DNA from: Acrocarpospora pleiomorpha
Lineage (GTDB): Bacteria; Actinomycetota; Actinomycetes; Streptosporangiales; Streptosporangiaceae
DNA length: 64,000 bases
NCBI RefSeq assembly: GCF_009687885.1
Contig: NZ_BLAF01000017.1
Coordinates: forward strand, 62,001-126,000
Reading direction: 5' to 3'
A program made the position numbers and the translations under genes. Positions 33,567 to 42,278 of this stretch are shown here, in pieces. Under the pieces are notes generated by a model. That model did no database searches, was not told the DNA's origin, and was given only the letters and a program-made list of their open reading frames with translations. Within the stretch, counting starts at the first letter, position 1. Each line of letters opens with the position of its first letter.

Positions 33567-35125
33567 CCACGACGACGCACCGCCCAGGCACCACCACGGC
33601 CCCGGTCGCGCCCGTCCTGCGGGCCGTCGACGTCACCAAGGTGTACGGCGGCACGCAGGCGCTCAAGGGCGTTTCCCTCGACATCGCGCCGGGACGCGTG
33701 ACGGTGCTGTTCGGCGAGAACGGCGCGGGAAAGTCGACGCTGATGAAGATCCTCAGCGCGGTGGAATCGCCCACGACCGGGTACGTCGAGCTGGACGGGC
33801 AGGTGGTCGAGTTCGGCAGCGCGCGAGACGCGGCCGACCGCGGCATCTCGATCATCCACCAGGAACTCAGCCTGTGCCCGAACCTGAGCATCCAGGACAA
33901 CCTGTTCCTGGGGCGCGAGCGCACCCGCGGCGGCGTCCTGGTCGACGGGTCCGCCCAGCGCGCGCTGGCCACGACCGTGCTCCGGCGCCTGGACGAGACC
34001 CTCAACCCTGATCAGCCGGTCGGGGAGTTGCGGCTGGGCCAGCAGCAGCTGGTCGAGATCGCCCGCGCGCTGCTGCAGAAGGCCCGGATCCTGATCATGG
34101 ATGAGCCGACGTCGGCGCTCAGCGCGCCGGAGGTGGAGATCCTCTTCCAGGTCATCCGCGAACTGACCGGCCAGGGTGTGGCGATCGTCTACATCTCCCA
34201 CCATCTCGAAGAGGCGCTCGACATCGCCGACGACGTCGCCGTGCTGCGCGACGGCTCCATGGTCGCGGTCGCCGCGGCGGCCGACGTCGACCTCGCCTGG
34301 GTCGTGCGGAAGATGGTCGGACGAGAGCAGGACGAGCTCTTCCCCGTCCGCGATCCCCACCTCGGGCCGGTCGTCCTGGAGACGATCGAGCTGTCGGTCG
34401 CCGACGCCGCCAACCCCGACCGTCTCGCCGTCGACGGCGTTTCGCTGAGTGTCCGCGCCAGCGAGACGGTCGGCATCTACGGGCTCATGGGCAGTGGCCG
34501 TACCGAACTGCTGGAATGCCTGGCCGGTCGGCTGCACGCCGAATCCGGGCAGGTGCTCCTGCGCGGTGGCGTGGTCACCGGCAACGTCCGCCAGCGGATC
34601 CGGGCCGGGCTGGCCCTGGTCCCCGAGGACCGCCAGCGCGACGGCCTGATCCAGACCATGAGCGTCGGGCAGAACCTTTCCCTGGCCGCCCTGACCAGGT
34701 TCGTCCGGCGGCTGTTCGTGAGCCGCGGCCGGGAACGCGCCGCGGTCGAGTCGATGATCTCGGATGTCACCGTCAAGACCGCGGGCCCCGACGCCCCGAT
34801 CGGCTCGCTCAGCGGCGGCAACCAGCAGAAAGTCGTCATCGGCAAGGCGCTGATGACAGGACCGCGCGTGCTGCTGCTCGATGAGCCGTCCCGGGGCGTC
34901 GACGTCGCCGCCAAGGCCGATGTCTTCAGCCTGATGGCCAAGCAGGCCGAACGCGGCCTGGCCGTCCTGTTCACCACATCAGAGACCGAAGAGGCGCTGC
35001 ACATCCCCGACCGCCTGCTCGTCATGGCCCGCGGCCGTCTGGTCGCCGACGTGCGCGCGGGTGAGATCACCCGCGACCGGCTGATGCGCCTGGCCGACGG
35101 CGCCGACACCACTGAAGAGGCGTGA
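33563..35125 (+). CDS. Sugar ABC transporter ATPase, RbsA/XylG-type, two nucleotide-binding domains (520 aa)
   Basis: Domain 1 has Walker A LFGENGAGKSTLMK, signature LRLGQQQLVEIA and Walker B ILIMDEPTSAL. Domain 2 has a degenerate P-loop (IYGLMGSGRTELLE), signature LSGGNQQKVVIG and VLLLDEPSRGVD. This is the standard RbsA pattern with an altered second P-loop. It couples with the permease directly downstream and the lipoprotein at 36394. Overlaps on both sides show it belongs to the same transcript as the catabolic genes. Confidence 0.9.
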   Translation: MTTTTHRPGTTTAPVAPVLRAVDVTKVYGGTQALKGVSLDIAPGRVTVLFGENGAGKSTLMKILSAVESPTTGYVELDGQVVEFGSARDAADRGISIIHQELSLCPNLSIQDNLFLGRERTRGGVLVDGSAQRALATTVLRRLDETLNPDQPVGELRLGQQQLVEIARALLQKARILIMDEPTSALSAPEVEILFQVIRELTGQGVAIVYISHHLEEALDIADDVAVLRDGSMVAVAAAADVDLAWVVRKMVGREQDELFPVRDPHLGPVVLETIELSVADAANPDRLAVDGVSLSVRASETVGIYGLMGSGRTELLECLAGRLHAESGQVLLRGGVVTGNVRQRIRAGLALVPEDRQRDGLIQTMSVGQNLSLAALTRFVRRLFVSRGRERAAVESMISDVTVKTAGPDAPIGSLSGGNQQKVVIGKALMTGPRVLLLDEPSRGVDVAAKADVFSLMAKQAERGLAVLFTTSETEEALHIPDRLLVMARGRLVADVRAGEITRDRLMRLADGADTTEEA

Positions 35126-35127
35126 AA

Positions 35128-36282
35128 ATGACCGACACCATGACCCATGATCACGCGACCGTCCTGGAGCAGCGTCGTCAGGCCGCCGCGCAGGCCCGTC
35201 GGCTCAAGACGCTCACCTCGATCTTCGAGCTGCGGGCGTTCATCGCGCTCGGCGTCCTGATCGTCGTTTTCAGCCTCCTGTCCGACTCGTTCCTCACCGT
35301 CGACAACCTGATCACCATGACCAAGCACGTGGCCATCAACGGCATCCTCGCGCTCGGCATGCTGCTGGTCATCCTCAAGGGCGGCATCGACCTGTCGGTG
35401 GGCTCCATCGTGGGCCTGTCGGGCGTGATCGCCGGAGAGCTCCTCGGCGGGGTGCACCTGAGCCTCTTCGGCGTCATCGCCTACCCGCCGGTGTGGGCCG
35501 TGATCATCCTGTGCATCGCGGTCGGCACCCTGGTCGGCACGGTCAACGGGATCCTGGTCACCAAGCTGAACGTCGCGCCGTTCATCGCCACCCTCGGCAT
35601 GTTGTACGTCGCGCGCGGAGCCGCCCTCCTGATCTCCGGAGGCACGACCTACCCCAACCTGGCGGGCCACCCCAGCACGAACAACACCGGCTTCGACTGG
35701 ATCGGCGGCGGCCGCCCCCTCGGTCTCCCCGTCGCCATCTGGATCATGATCATCCTCGGGGTCGTCGTGGCCGTCCTGCTCCGCTCGACGCCCTTCGGCC
35801 GCTGGTTGTACGCCACCGGCGGCAACGAGCGGGCGACCGAACTCACCGGCGTCCCCGTCCAGCGCGTCAAGACGATCGTCTACATGATCTCGGGCGCCTG
35901 CGCCGCGATGGCCGGCATCATCATCGCCTCCGAGCTGACCTCCGCCGCCCCGCAGGCCGGAGACAGCTTCGAGCTCAACGCGATCGCGGCCGTCGTCATC
36001 GGCGGCGCCGCCCTGTCCGGCGGCCGCGGCAACGTGCGAGGCACGCTCGTGGGCGCCTTCGTGATCGGCTTCCTCGCCGACGGCCTGGTCCTTCTCGGGG
36101 TCTCGACCTTCTGGCAGATCTTCATCAAGGGCACCGTCATCATCGTCGCGGTCATCCTCGACCAGAGCCAGCAGCGTTTCCAGCGCCGCGGCGCCGCGGC
36201 GTCGGCCGTCGCCGTCGCCACCACGAACGAGCCGACCGACCTCGGCGCCACCAAGGTCAGGCCCGAAGACGCGGCTCCCTGA
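35128..36282 (+). CDS. Sugar ABC transporter permease, RbsC-type (384 aa)
   Basis: A membrane permease of the ribose/xylose class with about ten spans. It shows NGILALGMLLVILKGGIDLSVGS and the coupling loop GGNERATELTGVPVQRVK. A 40-residue N-terminal cytoplasmic tail and a Pro/Thr-rich C-terminal tail flank the core. ATG 35128 is taken; GTG 35122 overlaps the ATPase stop and would add two residues. The substrate is inferred from the operon (apiose or a related pentose). Confidence 0.87.
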   Translation: MTDTMTHDHATVLEQRRQAAAQARRLKTLTSIFELRAFIALGVLIVVFSLLSDSFLTVDNLITMTKHVAINGILALGMLLVILKGGIDLSVGSIVGLSGVIAGELLGGVHLSLFGVIAYPPVWAVIILCIAVGTLVGTVNGILVTKLNVAPFIATLGMLYVARGAALLISGGTTYPNLAGHPSTNNTGFDWIGGGRPLGLPVAIWIMIILGVVVAVLLRSTPFGRWLYATGGNERATELTGVPVQRVKTIVYMISGACAAMAGIIIASELTSAAPQAGDSFELNAIAAVVIGGAALSGGRGNVRGTLVGAFVIGFLADGLVLLGVSTFWQIFIKGTVIIVAVILDQSQQRFQRRGAAASAVAVATTNEPTDLGATKVRPEDAAP

Positions 36283-37386
<1,104 letters not shown>

Positions 37387-37395
37387 GCCGTCGAC

Positions 37396-37430
37396 GGCCA
37401 GGGGCGTGGCACGGCGCCTCGCCCCTGGCC
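37396..37430 (+). terminator. Terminator of the apiose-type operon
   Basis: GGCCAGGGGCG (37396-37406) and CGCCCCTGGCC (37420-37430) form a perfect 11-bp stem with a 13-base loop, 10 bp after the lipoprotein stop. Confidence 0.75.
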
Positions 37431-37441
37431 CGCGCAGCGTT

Positions 37442-37461
37442 TAACATACAGATCGGATGTT
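37442..37461. promoter_or_regulatory. Candidate operator upstream of the SorC regulator
   Basis: TAACATACAGATCGGATGTT contains a 5-bp inverted repeat AACAT/ATGTT in a short AT-rich patch about 45 bp upstream of the regulator start. It may be an autoregulatory site. The same motif was not found at the operon promoter by eye, so this is tentative. Confidence 0.3.
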
Positions 37462-37503
37462 TCGGCTGACACGCCGCCTGAACGAGAGGAAACAGGACAC
37501 CCC

Positions 37504-38472
37504 GTGGTGATCGCTTCGACTCCTAGCCCTGACCACCTGCGGTTGCTGGTCAAGGTGGCGCGCATGTACCACGAGCGCGGGCTACGTCAACCGGAGATCG
37601 CCGCTCTGCTCCACATGTCCCAGCCGCGCGTGTCCCGCCTGCTCAAAGAAGCGACCGACCGCAACGTCGTCCGCACCGTGGTCGTCTCGCCCGACGGCGT
37701 GCACGCCGAACTCGAGGACGCCCTGGTGCAGGAGTTCGGACTCCGCGACGCCGTCGTCGTCGACGCCGAAGGCGGCGGGACCGACGTCATTCCCGCGCTC
37801 GCCGCCGCGACCGCCATCTACCTCGACGCCACCCTCAAAGGTGGCGACATCATCGGGATCTCCTCCTGGAGCGCCACGCTCCTGGAATCGGTCAACGTCA
37901 TGCGCGCCAAGACCACTCCCGTCGCGGAGGAGGTCGTGCAGATCGTCGGCGGCTCTGGAAGCCCGGAAGTCCAGCTGCACGCGACCCGCCTCACCAGCCG
38001 CCTCGCCGAACTCACCGGAGCACGACCGGTCTTCGCCCCCTCGGCCGCGCTGGTCGGCAGCCGCGAGCTCCGCGACCTGCTGTCCAAGGAACCCACCGTC
38101 GCCCAGGTCATGCAGGCCTGGTCACGCCTCACCCTCGCGGTCGTCGGCATCGGCACCCTGGAACCCTCCCCCCTGCTCCGCCGCTCCGGCAACGCGATCA
38201 CTCCCGAGGACCAGCGCCAGCTCCAGGAACTCGGCGCGGTCGGCGACGTCTGCACGCGCTACTTCGACGCCGAGGGACGAGCCGTCGAAGCCGATTTCGA
38301 CGACCGCATCATCGGCATCACCCCAGACCAGCTCCGTGCCGTGGACCGCCGCATCGGCGTCGCCGGAGGCGCCTCCAAGCTCGCCGCGATCCGCGGCGCG
38401 GCCCGCGGCGGCTGGATCAACATCCTCATCACCGACGTCGACGTCGCCCGAGCCCTCCTGAACCGCGGCTGA
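37504..38472 (+). CDS. SorC/DeoR-family transcriptional regulator of the sugar operon (322 aa)
   Basis: The N-terminal HTH (VARMYHERGLRQPEIAALLHMSQPRVSRLLKEA) is followed by a sugar-binding domain of the SorC type (AALAAATAIYLDATLKGGDIIGISSWSATL; GVAGGASKLAAIRGAARGGWINILITD). Such regulators bind a phosphorylated sugar from their own pathway (family knowledge). GTG 37504 is used, with GAGAGGA upstream; GTG 37507 is equally possible. It has its own promoter after the operon terminator. A small hairpin GAGAAC-cccgc-GTTCTC at 38476-38492 follows the stop. Confidence 0.85.
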   Translation: MVIASTPSPDHLRLLVKVARMYHERGLRQPEIAALLHMSQPRVSRLLKEATDRNVVRTVVVSPDGVHAELEDALVQEFGLRDAVVVDAEGGGTDVIPALAAATAIYLDATLKGGDIIGISSWSATLLESVNVMRAKTTPVAEEVVQIVGGSGSPEVQLHATRLTSRLAELTGARPVFAPSAALVGSRELRDLLSKEPTVAQVMQAWSRLTLAVVGIGTLEPSPLLRRSGNAITPEDQRQLQELGAVGDVCTRYFDAEGRAVEADFDDRIIGITPDQLRAVDRRIGVAGGASKLAAIRGAARGGWINILITDVDVARALLNRG

Positions 38473-38475
38473 ACC

Positions 38476-38492
38476 GAGAACCCCGCGTTCTC
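38476..38492 (+). terminator. Weak terminator after the SorC regulator
   Basis: GAGAAC (38476-38481) and GTTCTC (38487-38492) form a 6-bp stem with a 5-base loop, directly after the regulator stop at 38472. Confidence 0.4.
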
Positions 38493-38510
38493 CACTCCAC
38501 CGGTCGACTA

Positions 38511-38534
38511 ATTGCCTACTAAATGGGTAGGTAT
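38511..38534. promoter_or_regulatory. ATTNCCTACTAA-type site with inverted half (salvage-region operator 1)
   Basis: ATTGCCTACTAAA is followed by GGGTAGGTAT. CCTAC (38515-38519) and GTAGG (38527-38531) form an inverted pair 7 bp apart. The block recurs at the mtnD promoter and twice at the BMP operon promoter. It overlaps a TTGACG element (38534-38539) on the plus strand and the stop codon of a 34-codon minus-strand frame. Confidence 0.55.
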
Positions 38535-38623
38535 TGACGGAAAAATGGAATCATGCTGAGGTTGTGGGTGTTGCCAAGGACGTCTGCGAGGTAGCGGCCG
38601 TCTGCGGAGGTGGATGTGGTCAC
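38519..38623 (-). CDS. Possible 34-residue peptide of unknown function
   Basis: The GTG at 38621-38623 has AAGGG seven bases upstream on the minus strand. The frame has strong actinobacterial third-position bias until its stop at 38519-38521. The peptide starts MTTSTSADGRYLADVLGN and ends IPFFRQYLPI: charged and polar first half, aromatic/hydrophobic C-terminus, no cysteine. It could be a genuine small protein, a leader-type peptide, or the 3' remnant of a lost gene. No maturation genes for known peptide classes are nearby. Confidence 0.4.
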   Translation of the reverse strand: MTTSTSADGRYLADVLGNTHNLSMIPFFRQYLPI

Positions 38624-38678
38624 GACGTGGCCCTTACGCCGGGTGGGCTTGGCCGCACGAGGGGGGAGCGATCGAGGC

Positions 38679-38720
38679 GCCGGAGTGCGCGGCGTGCCGG
38701 AGTGCGCGGCGTGCCGGAGT
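38679..38720. repeat. 17-bp tandem repeat, about 2.5 copies
   Basis: GCCGGAGTGCGCGGCGT occurs at 38679-38695 and 38696-38712, with a partial third copy beginning at 38713. It lies in the leader of the acetyltransferase gene and shows no other feature. Confidence 0.7.
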
Positions 38721-38787
38721 GCGTGCGGCGTTGGTGTGATCGAGGTGCTGGTGTGAGTGGGGCAAGTGTGATGAGTGAGGTATTGGC

Positions 38788-39474
38788 GTGACTGAAGTGC
38801 TGGACAACCCCGCGTGGGCGGCCTTGACGGGGCCACATGCGCGCTTCGCCGAGCGGCATGGGGGCGCGTTGCGGTATCCGCTCGACGTCTCCCCGTTCCT
38901 GGCTCTGCCGGATCGGCCGTCCCCGTCGGACTGGGACGACGTGGCCGCGCTGGCGGGGCGGGGAGGGACGGTGTCGGTGGCGGGGCTGGCCGTCGTTCCC
39001 CCGGAGGGATGGGAGGTGGTGTTCAGCATGGCGGGGGTGCAGATGACCGGCGACGAGGTGACCGGCGCGCCCGACGATGAGGCGGTCCGATTGGGGCCCG
39101 AGGACGTGCCGGAGATGCTGGACCTCGCCGAGAGGACCCAGCCGGGGCCGTTCCTGCCGCGGACCATCGAGCTCGGCTCGTACCTGGGGATCAGGCGGGA
39201 CGGCGCGCTGGTCGCGATGGCGGGGGAGCGGCTGCGGCCGCCCGGGTGGACGGAGATCAGCGCCGTCTGCACCGATGAGGCGTTCCGGGGGAGGGGCCTG
39301 GCGGGGCGGCTGGTGTTGGCGGTCGCGGCCGGGGTGCGGGAACGGGGAGACGTCCCCTTCCTGCACACCGTGGCCGACAACGTCGGCGCGATCCGTCTCT
39401 ACCGGTCACTCGGCTTCCGGCTCCGCCGCACCACGACCTTCCAAATGCTGCGGGTGCCGATCCTGGTGGGCTGA
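38788..39474 (+). CDS. GNAT-family N-acetyltransferase (228 aa)
   Basis: The C-terminal half has the acetyl-CoA-binding motif A (EISAVCTDEAFRGRGLAGRLVLAVAAGV, Arg/Gly-x-x-Gly-x-Gly/Ala pattern) and the terminal NVGAIRLYRSLGFRLRR, typical of GNAT proteins of the FR47 type. The N-terminal half (about residues 1-100) is less conserved and probably a partial second GNAT lobe. The start is GTG 38788 with GTGAGG upstream. The substrate is unknown. It lies downstream of the first ATTNCCTACTAA site, so it may belong to the salvage regulon. Confidence 0.85.
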   Translation: MTEVLDNPAWAALTGPHARFAERHGGALRYPLDVSPFLALPDRPSPSDWDDVAALAGRGGTVSVAGLAVVPPEGWEVVFSMAGVQMTGDEVTGAPDDEAVRLGPEDVPEMLDLAERTQPGPFLPRTIELGSYLGIRRDGALVAMAGERLRPPGWTEISAVCTDEAFRGRGLAGRLVLAVAAGVRERGDVPFLHTVADNVGAIRLYRSLGFRLRRTTTFQMLRVPILVG

Positions 39475-39528
39475 CCGAGCCCGGCGGTCCGGCCGAAGAC
39501 GCGGCCCCTGCTGTTGGCGAGCATGGCG

Positions 39529-39556
39529 GGCCGACCTCGTCACTGGCGGGTCGGCC
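39529..39556. terminator. Bidirectional terminator between acetyltransferase and mtnD
   Basis: GGCCGACC (39529-39536) and GGTCGGCC (39549-39556) form an 8-bp stem with a 12-base loop between two convergent genes. Confidence 0.55.
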
Positions 39557-39571
39557 TGCGAATCCTGGCGG

Positions 39572-40153
39572 CTATCCCTGGGCTCGGCCTGCGGTGATCG
39601 TGTCGAAGTCGGGGATGCGGGAGGCGATGGGGTCGCCGGTGAAGTCGCCGACCCAGCCGTCGTCGTCGTGGAAGAAGCGGATGGCGGTGAAGTCGGGGCG
39701 GGTGCCCATGTCGAACCAGTGGGTCGTGCCCGCGGGGACGCTGAGCAGGTCGCCCGCCTCGCACAGGACCGCGTGCACCTTGCCGTCGATGTGCAGGTAG
39801 AAGATGCCGGAGCCGCCGGCGAAGAAGCGCACCTCGTCGTCGTCGTGGGTGTGCTCGGCCAGGAACTTGGCGCGGGCCGCGCGGGAGCGCTCCGGCCAGT
39901 CGGGGCTGTCGTCGGGGCGCAGCTGGGCGACGTCGACGAAGGTGTAGCCCTCCTCGGCGACGACGCGGGCCACCTCCTCGCGGTAGGCGTTCAAGATCTC
40001 CTCCGGCCCGGCGTCGTCGAGTCCTTCGACGGTCGGCCAGTGGCGCAGCCGGACGCCGACCTCCTTGAGCGCGGTGGCGATCTCCGCGCCGTCCTCGGTC
40101 CGCAGGAGGGCGTCCGGCGCGTCGCCGTCGGTGTACACGGTGAGGTATGTCAT
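39572..40153 (-). CDS. mtnD: Acireductone dioxygenase (193 aa)
   Basis: A cupin enzyme of the methionine salvage pathway. It oxidises acireductone to the keto-acid precursor of methionine (Fe form) or to methylthiopropionate and CO (Ni form). The metal ligands are visible in [17 protein letters not shown] (His-x-His-x4-Glu) and the later His in GTTHWFDMG. Length matches the family (about 180-200). ATG 40153 is 87 bp from the divergent methylthioribose-importer gene; the shared gap holds an ATTCCCTACTAAA site. Ni/Co genes in the window may be relevant to the Ni form, but that is speculation. Confidence 0.92.
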   Translation of the reverse strand: MTYLTVYTDGDAPDALLRTEDGAEIATALKEVGVRLRHWPTVEGLDDAGPEEILNAYREEVARVVAEEGYTFVDVAQLRPDDSPDWPERSRAARAKFLAEHTHDDDEVRFFAGGSGIFYLHIDGKVHAVLCEAGDLLSVPAGTTHWFDMGTRPDFTAIRFFHDDDGWVGDFTGDPIASRIPDFDTITAGRAQG

Positions 40154-40158
40154 GACCT

Positions 40159-40171
40159 ATTCCCTACTAAA
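40159..40171. promoter_or_regulatory. ATTNCCTACTAA-type site at the mtnD/importer divergent promoter (operator 2)
   Basis: ATTCCCTACTAAA differs from the site at 38511 at only one base. It lies 6 bp upstream of the mtnD start codon, a position where a bound repressor would block transcription or initiation. A further CCCTAC is at 40190-40195. Confidence 0.6.
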
Positions 40172-40203
40172 CCCGCTATTTTGCATAAACCCTACATGAA
40201 AAG

Positions 40204-40239
40204 TAGACAATTTGCCCGGGGTGTGTCTAGCATCCCTCT
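40204..40239 (+). promoter_or_regulatory. Promoter of the methylthioribose operon, probably leaderless
   Basis: TAGACA (40204-40209), 18 bp, then TAGCAT (40228-40233). The GTG start is at 40240, six bases after the -10, and there is no Shine-Dalgarno sequence. This is the same geometry as at 28504-28540. Confidence 0.5.
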
Positions 40240-41316
40240 GTGATCCACGCACGACTTGTCGGAGCCCTGGTCAGCATCCTGGCGCTCACCGCCTGCTCCC
40301 AGGGAACCACCGCCACCGCCCCCGCGTCATCGGCGCCCAGCGTCGCCGCGGTGTCGCCCACCGCCTCTGTCCCCCCGAAGTTCGCGGAAGGGGTCCGGGT
40401 GGCCCTGGTCCGCCAGCTCTCCTCGGGCGACTACTTCGAGCAGTGGCTGGCCGGCGCGCAGGCCGAGGCCACGGGCCTCAACGTGACGCTGGAGGTCTCC
40501 AGCGGGGACGGCAACAACGACAAGCAGGCGCTCAACCTGGAGCAGGCGGTCAACCAGCAGGTCGACGCGATCATCGTGGACCACGGCTTCGCGCAGACGG
40601 TGCAGCCCGCCATCAAGAAGGCGGCCGACGCCGGCATCCCGCTCGTGGCCTTCGACGTCGACCCGGGCACTCCGAAGGCGGTCGCCCTCTCCCAGGACGA
40701 CCACCAGATCGCCGAGCTGGCGCTGGGCGCGCTCAAGGACGGCACCGGCGGCAGCGGTGACGTGATCTACGTCTACGTGGCCGGATTCGCCCCGCTGGAC
40801 CGCCGGAACGAGGTCTGGACCCAGTTCAAGAAGGACAATCCGGGCATCAAGGAGGTCGCTCAGATCGGCGTGGTCAACAACTCGACCGCGTCGGCCGTCG
40901 CCGACCAGGCCAAGGCCGCGCTGCAGGCCAACCCGGGCGTGAAGGCGATCTTCGCGCCGTACGACGAGTTCGCCAAGGGGGCGGCGCTCGCGGTCAAGGA
41001 GCTCGGGCTGCGGGACCAGGTCAAGATCTACGGCGCGGACATCTCCACCGCCGACATCGGCGTCATCACCGAGCCCGACAGCCCGTGGGTGGCCACCGCC
41101 ACCACCGACCCCTCCAACGTGGGCCGGATCGCGGTCCGGGCCGCCGCGCTGCTGGTCGCCGGGGAGCAGGTCGGGCCCGAGCTGAAGGTCCCGCCCGCCT
41201 TGGTCACCCAGCAGCGGCTGCGCGACGGCGGCATCGCCAACATCGAGCAGCTCACCGCCGCGATCCCCGCCCTGACCACCCCTGACGTCGCCCGGGTGCC
41301 CTGGGCCACGCCGTGA
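40240..41316 (+). CDS. Sugar-binding lipoprotein, probable methylthioribose-binding protein (358 aa)
   Basis: Signal peptide with lipobox ALTACSQG, Pro/Ala/Ser linker, then an RbsB-like fold. It shows VALVRQLSSGDYFEQWLAGAQAEATG, VDAIIVDHGFAQTVQPAIKKAADAGIPLVAFD and KAIFAPYDEFAKGAALAVKELG. It starts with GTG 40240 and overlaps the permease start (GTGA). It heads an operon with a permease and MtnK, which points to methylthioribose as ligand (context inference). The nearest relatives by motif are ribose/xylose-binding proteins. Confidence 0.8.
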   Translation: MIHARLVGALVSILALTACSQGTTATAPASSAPSVAAVSPTASVPPKFAEGVRVALVRQLSSGDYFEQWLAGAQAEATGLNVTLEVSSGDGNNDKQALNLEQAVNQQVDAIIVDHGFAQTVQPAIKKAADAGIPLVAFDVDPGTPKAVALSQDDHQIAELALGALKDGTGGSGDVIYVYVAGFAPLDRRNEVWTQFKKDNPGIKEVAQIGVVNNSTASAVADQAKAALQANPGVKAIFAPYDEFAKGAALAVKELGLRDQVKIYGADISTADIGVITEPDSPWVATATTDPSNVGRIAVRAAALLVAGEQVGPELKVPPALVTQQRLRDGGIANIEQLTAAIPALTTPDVARVPWATP

Positions 41317-42278
41317 CCGACGCGCTCTACCGGTACGGCCTGCTGGCCGTCCTGGCCGCCATGCTGGCGATCTTCGCGGTGCTCCGCCCGGCCTTCGGCA
41401 CGTACGGCAACGCCATGATCGTGCTCCAGTCGGTGGCCGTGGTCGGCGTGGTCGCGCTGGGCGTCACCGTCTCGATGACGACCGGCGGGTTCGACCTGTC
41501 GGCGGGGGCCTGCGTCGGCGCGGTGGTCATGGTGACCGCGCTGGCCATGGTCAGGTTCAACCTCACCGGCGGCACCGCGATCGTCGCCGGGCTGCTCACC
41601 GGGCTGCTGGTGGCGGGCGTGAACGCGCTGCTCACCGTGGTGGCCCGGATTCCCGACCTGGTGGCCACGCTGGGCACGATGTTCCTCTTCCAAGGGCTCG
41701 CCCTGATCATCACGTCAGGGCGGTCGGTGGCGGCCGGGATGACGGTGAACGGCGCGCCCGCTCCCGGCCGCTACACCGAGGGCTTCGCCTGGCTGGGCGG
41801 CGGCACGGTCGGCTCGGTTCCGGTGCCGGTCCTGGTGTTCGGCCTGATGGCGGTCGCGGTCTACCTGTTCCTCGAGCGCACCCGCTGGGGCCTGGCCCTG
41901 TACGCGATCGGCGGCAACGCCGAGGCGGCCCGGCTGGCGGGCATCCGGGTGGCCAGGTACCGCGCCCTCGCCTACGCCGTGTCCGGCCTGTGCGCCGCGA
42001 CCGCCGGGATCATGCTGTCGGCCCGGCTCGGCCGCGGCGACGTGGGCGCGGGGGACGCCTACCTGCTGCAGTCGGTGGCGGCGGCGCTCATCGGCTACGC
42101 GGTGCTCGGCGCCAACCGCCCGAACACGCTGGGCACCGTGGTCGGCGCGCTGTTCATCGGCGTGGTCATCAACGGCATGACCATGCTCAACGCCCCCTAC
42201 TACACGCAGACCTTCGTCCAGGGCGCGCTGCTGGCCGGCGCGCTCGTCGTCAGCTACACGCGCAGGAGAGTCCGTTGA
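41313..42278 (+). CDS. RbsC-type permease, probable methylthioribose uptake (321 aa)
   Basis: About nine to ten membrane spans. It has the class motif VSMTTGGFDLSAGACVGAVVM and coupling loop GGNAEAARLAGIRVARYRALA. GTG 41313 overlaps the binding-protein stop; its stop overlaps the TTG start of mtnK. No ATPase gene is present in this operon, unlike the apiose-type operon, so the permease must use an ATPase encoded elsewhere, possibly the Rbs-like ATPase at 47551-49044. Confidence 0.82.
   Translation: MTDALYRYGLLAVLAAMLAIFAVLRPAFGTYGNAMIVLQSVAVVGVVALGVTVSMTTGGFDLSAGACVGAVVMVTALAMVRFNLTGGTAIVAGLLTGLLVAGVNALLTVVARIPDLVATLGTMFLFQGLALIITSGRSVAAGMTVNGAPAPGRYTEGFAWLGGGTVGSVPVPVLVFGLMAVAVYLFLERTRWGLALYAIGGNAEAARLAGIRVARYRALAYAVSGLCAATAGIMLSARLGRGDVGAGDAYLLQSVAAALIGYAVLGANRPNTLGTVVGALFIGVVINGMTMLNAPYYTQTFVQGALLAGALVVSYTRRRVR

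Noticed and set aside
38519..38623. Lasso or other RiPP precursor
   Set aside because: No maturation genes nearby and no Asp/Glu at the ring position after a plausible core start; kept only as an unknown peptide.
38534..38791. 85-codon plus-strand frame before the acetyltransferase
   Set aside because: TTG start inside a promoter element, composition driven by the 17-bp repeats, no ribosome-binding site; the minus strand has better coding bias there.
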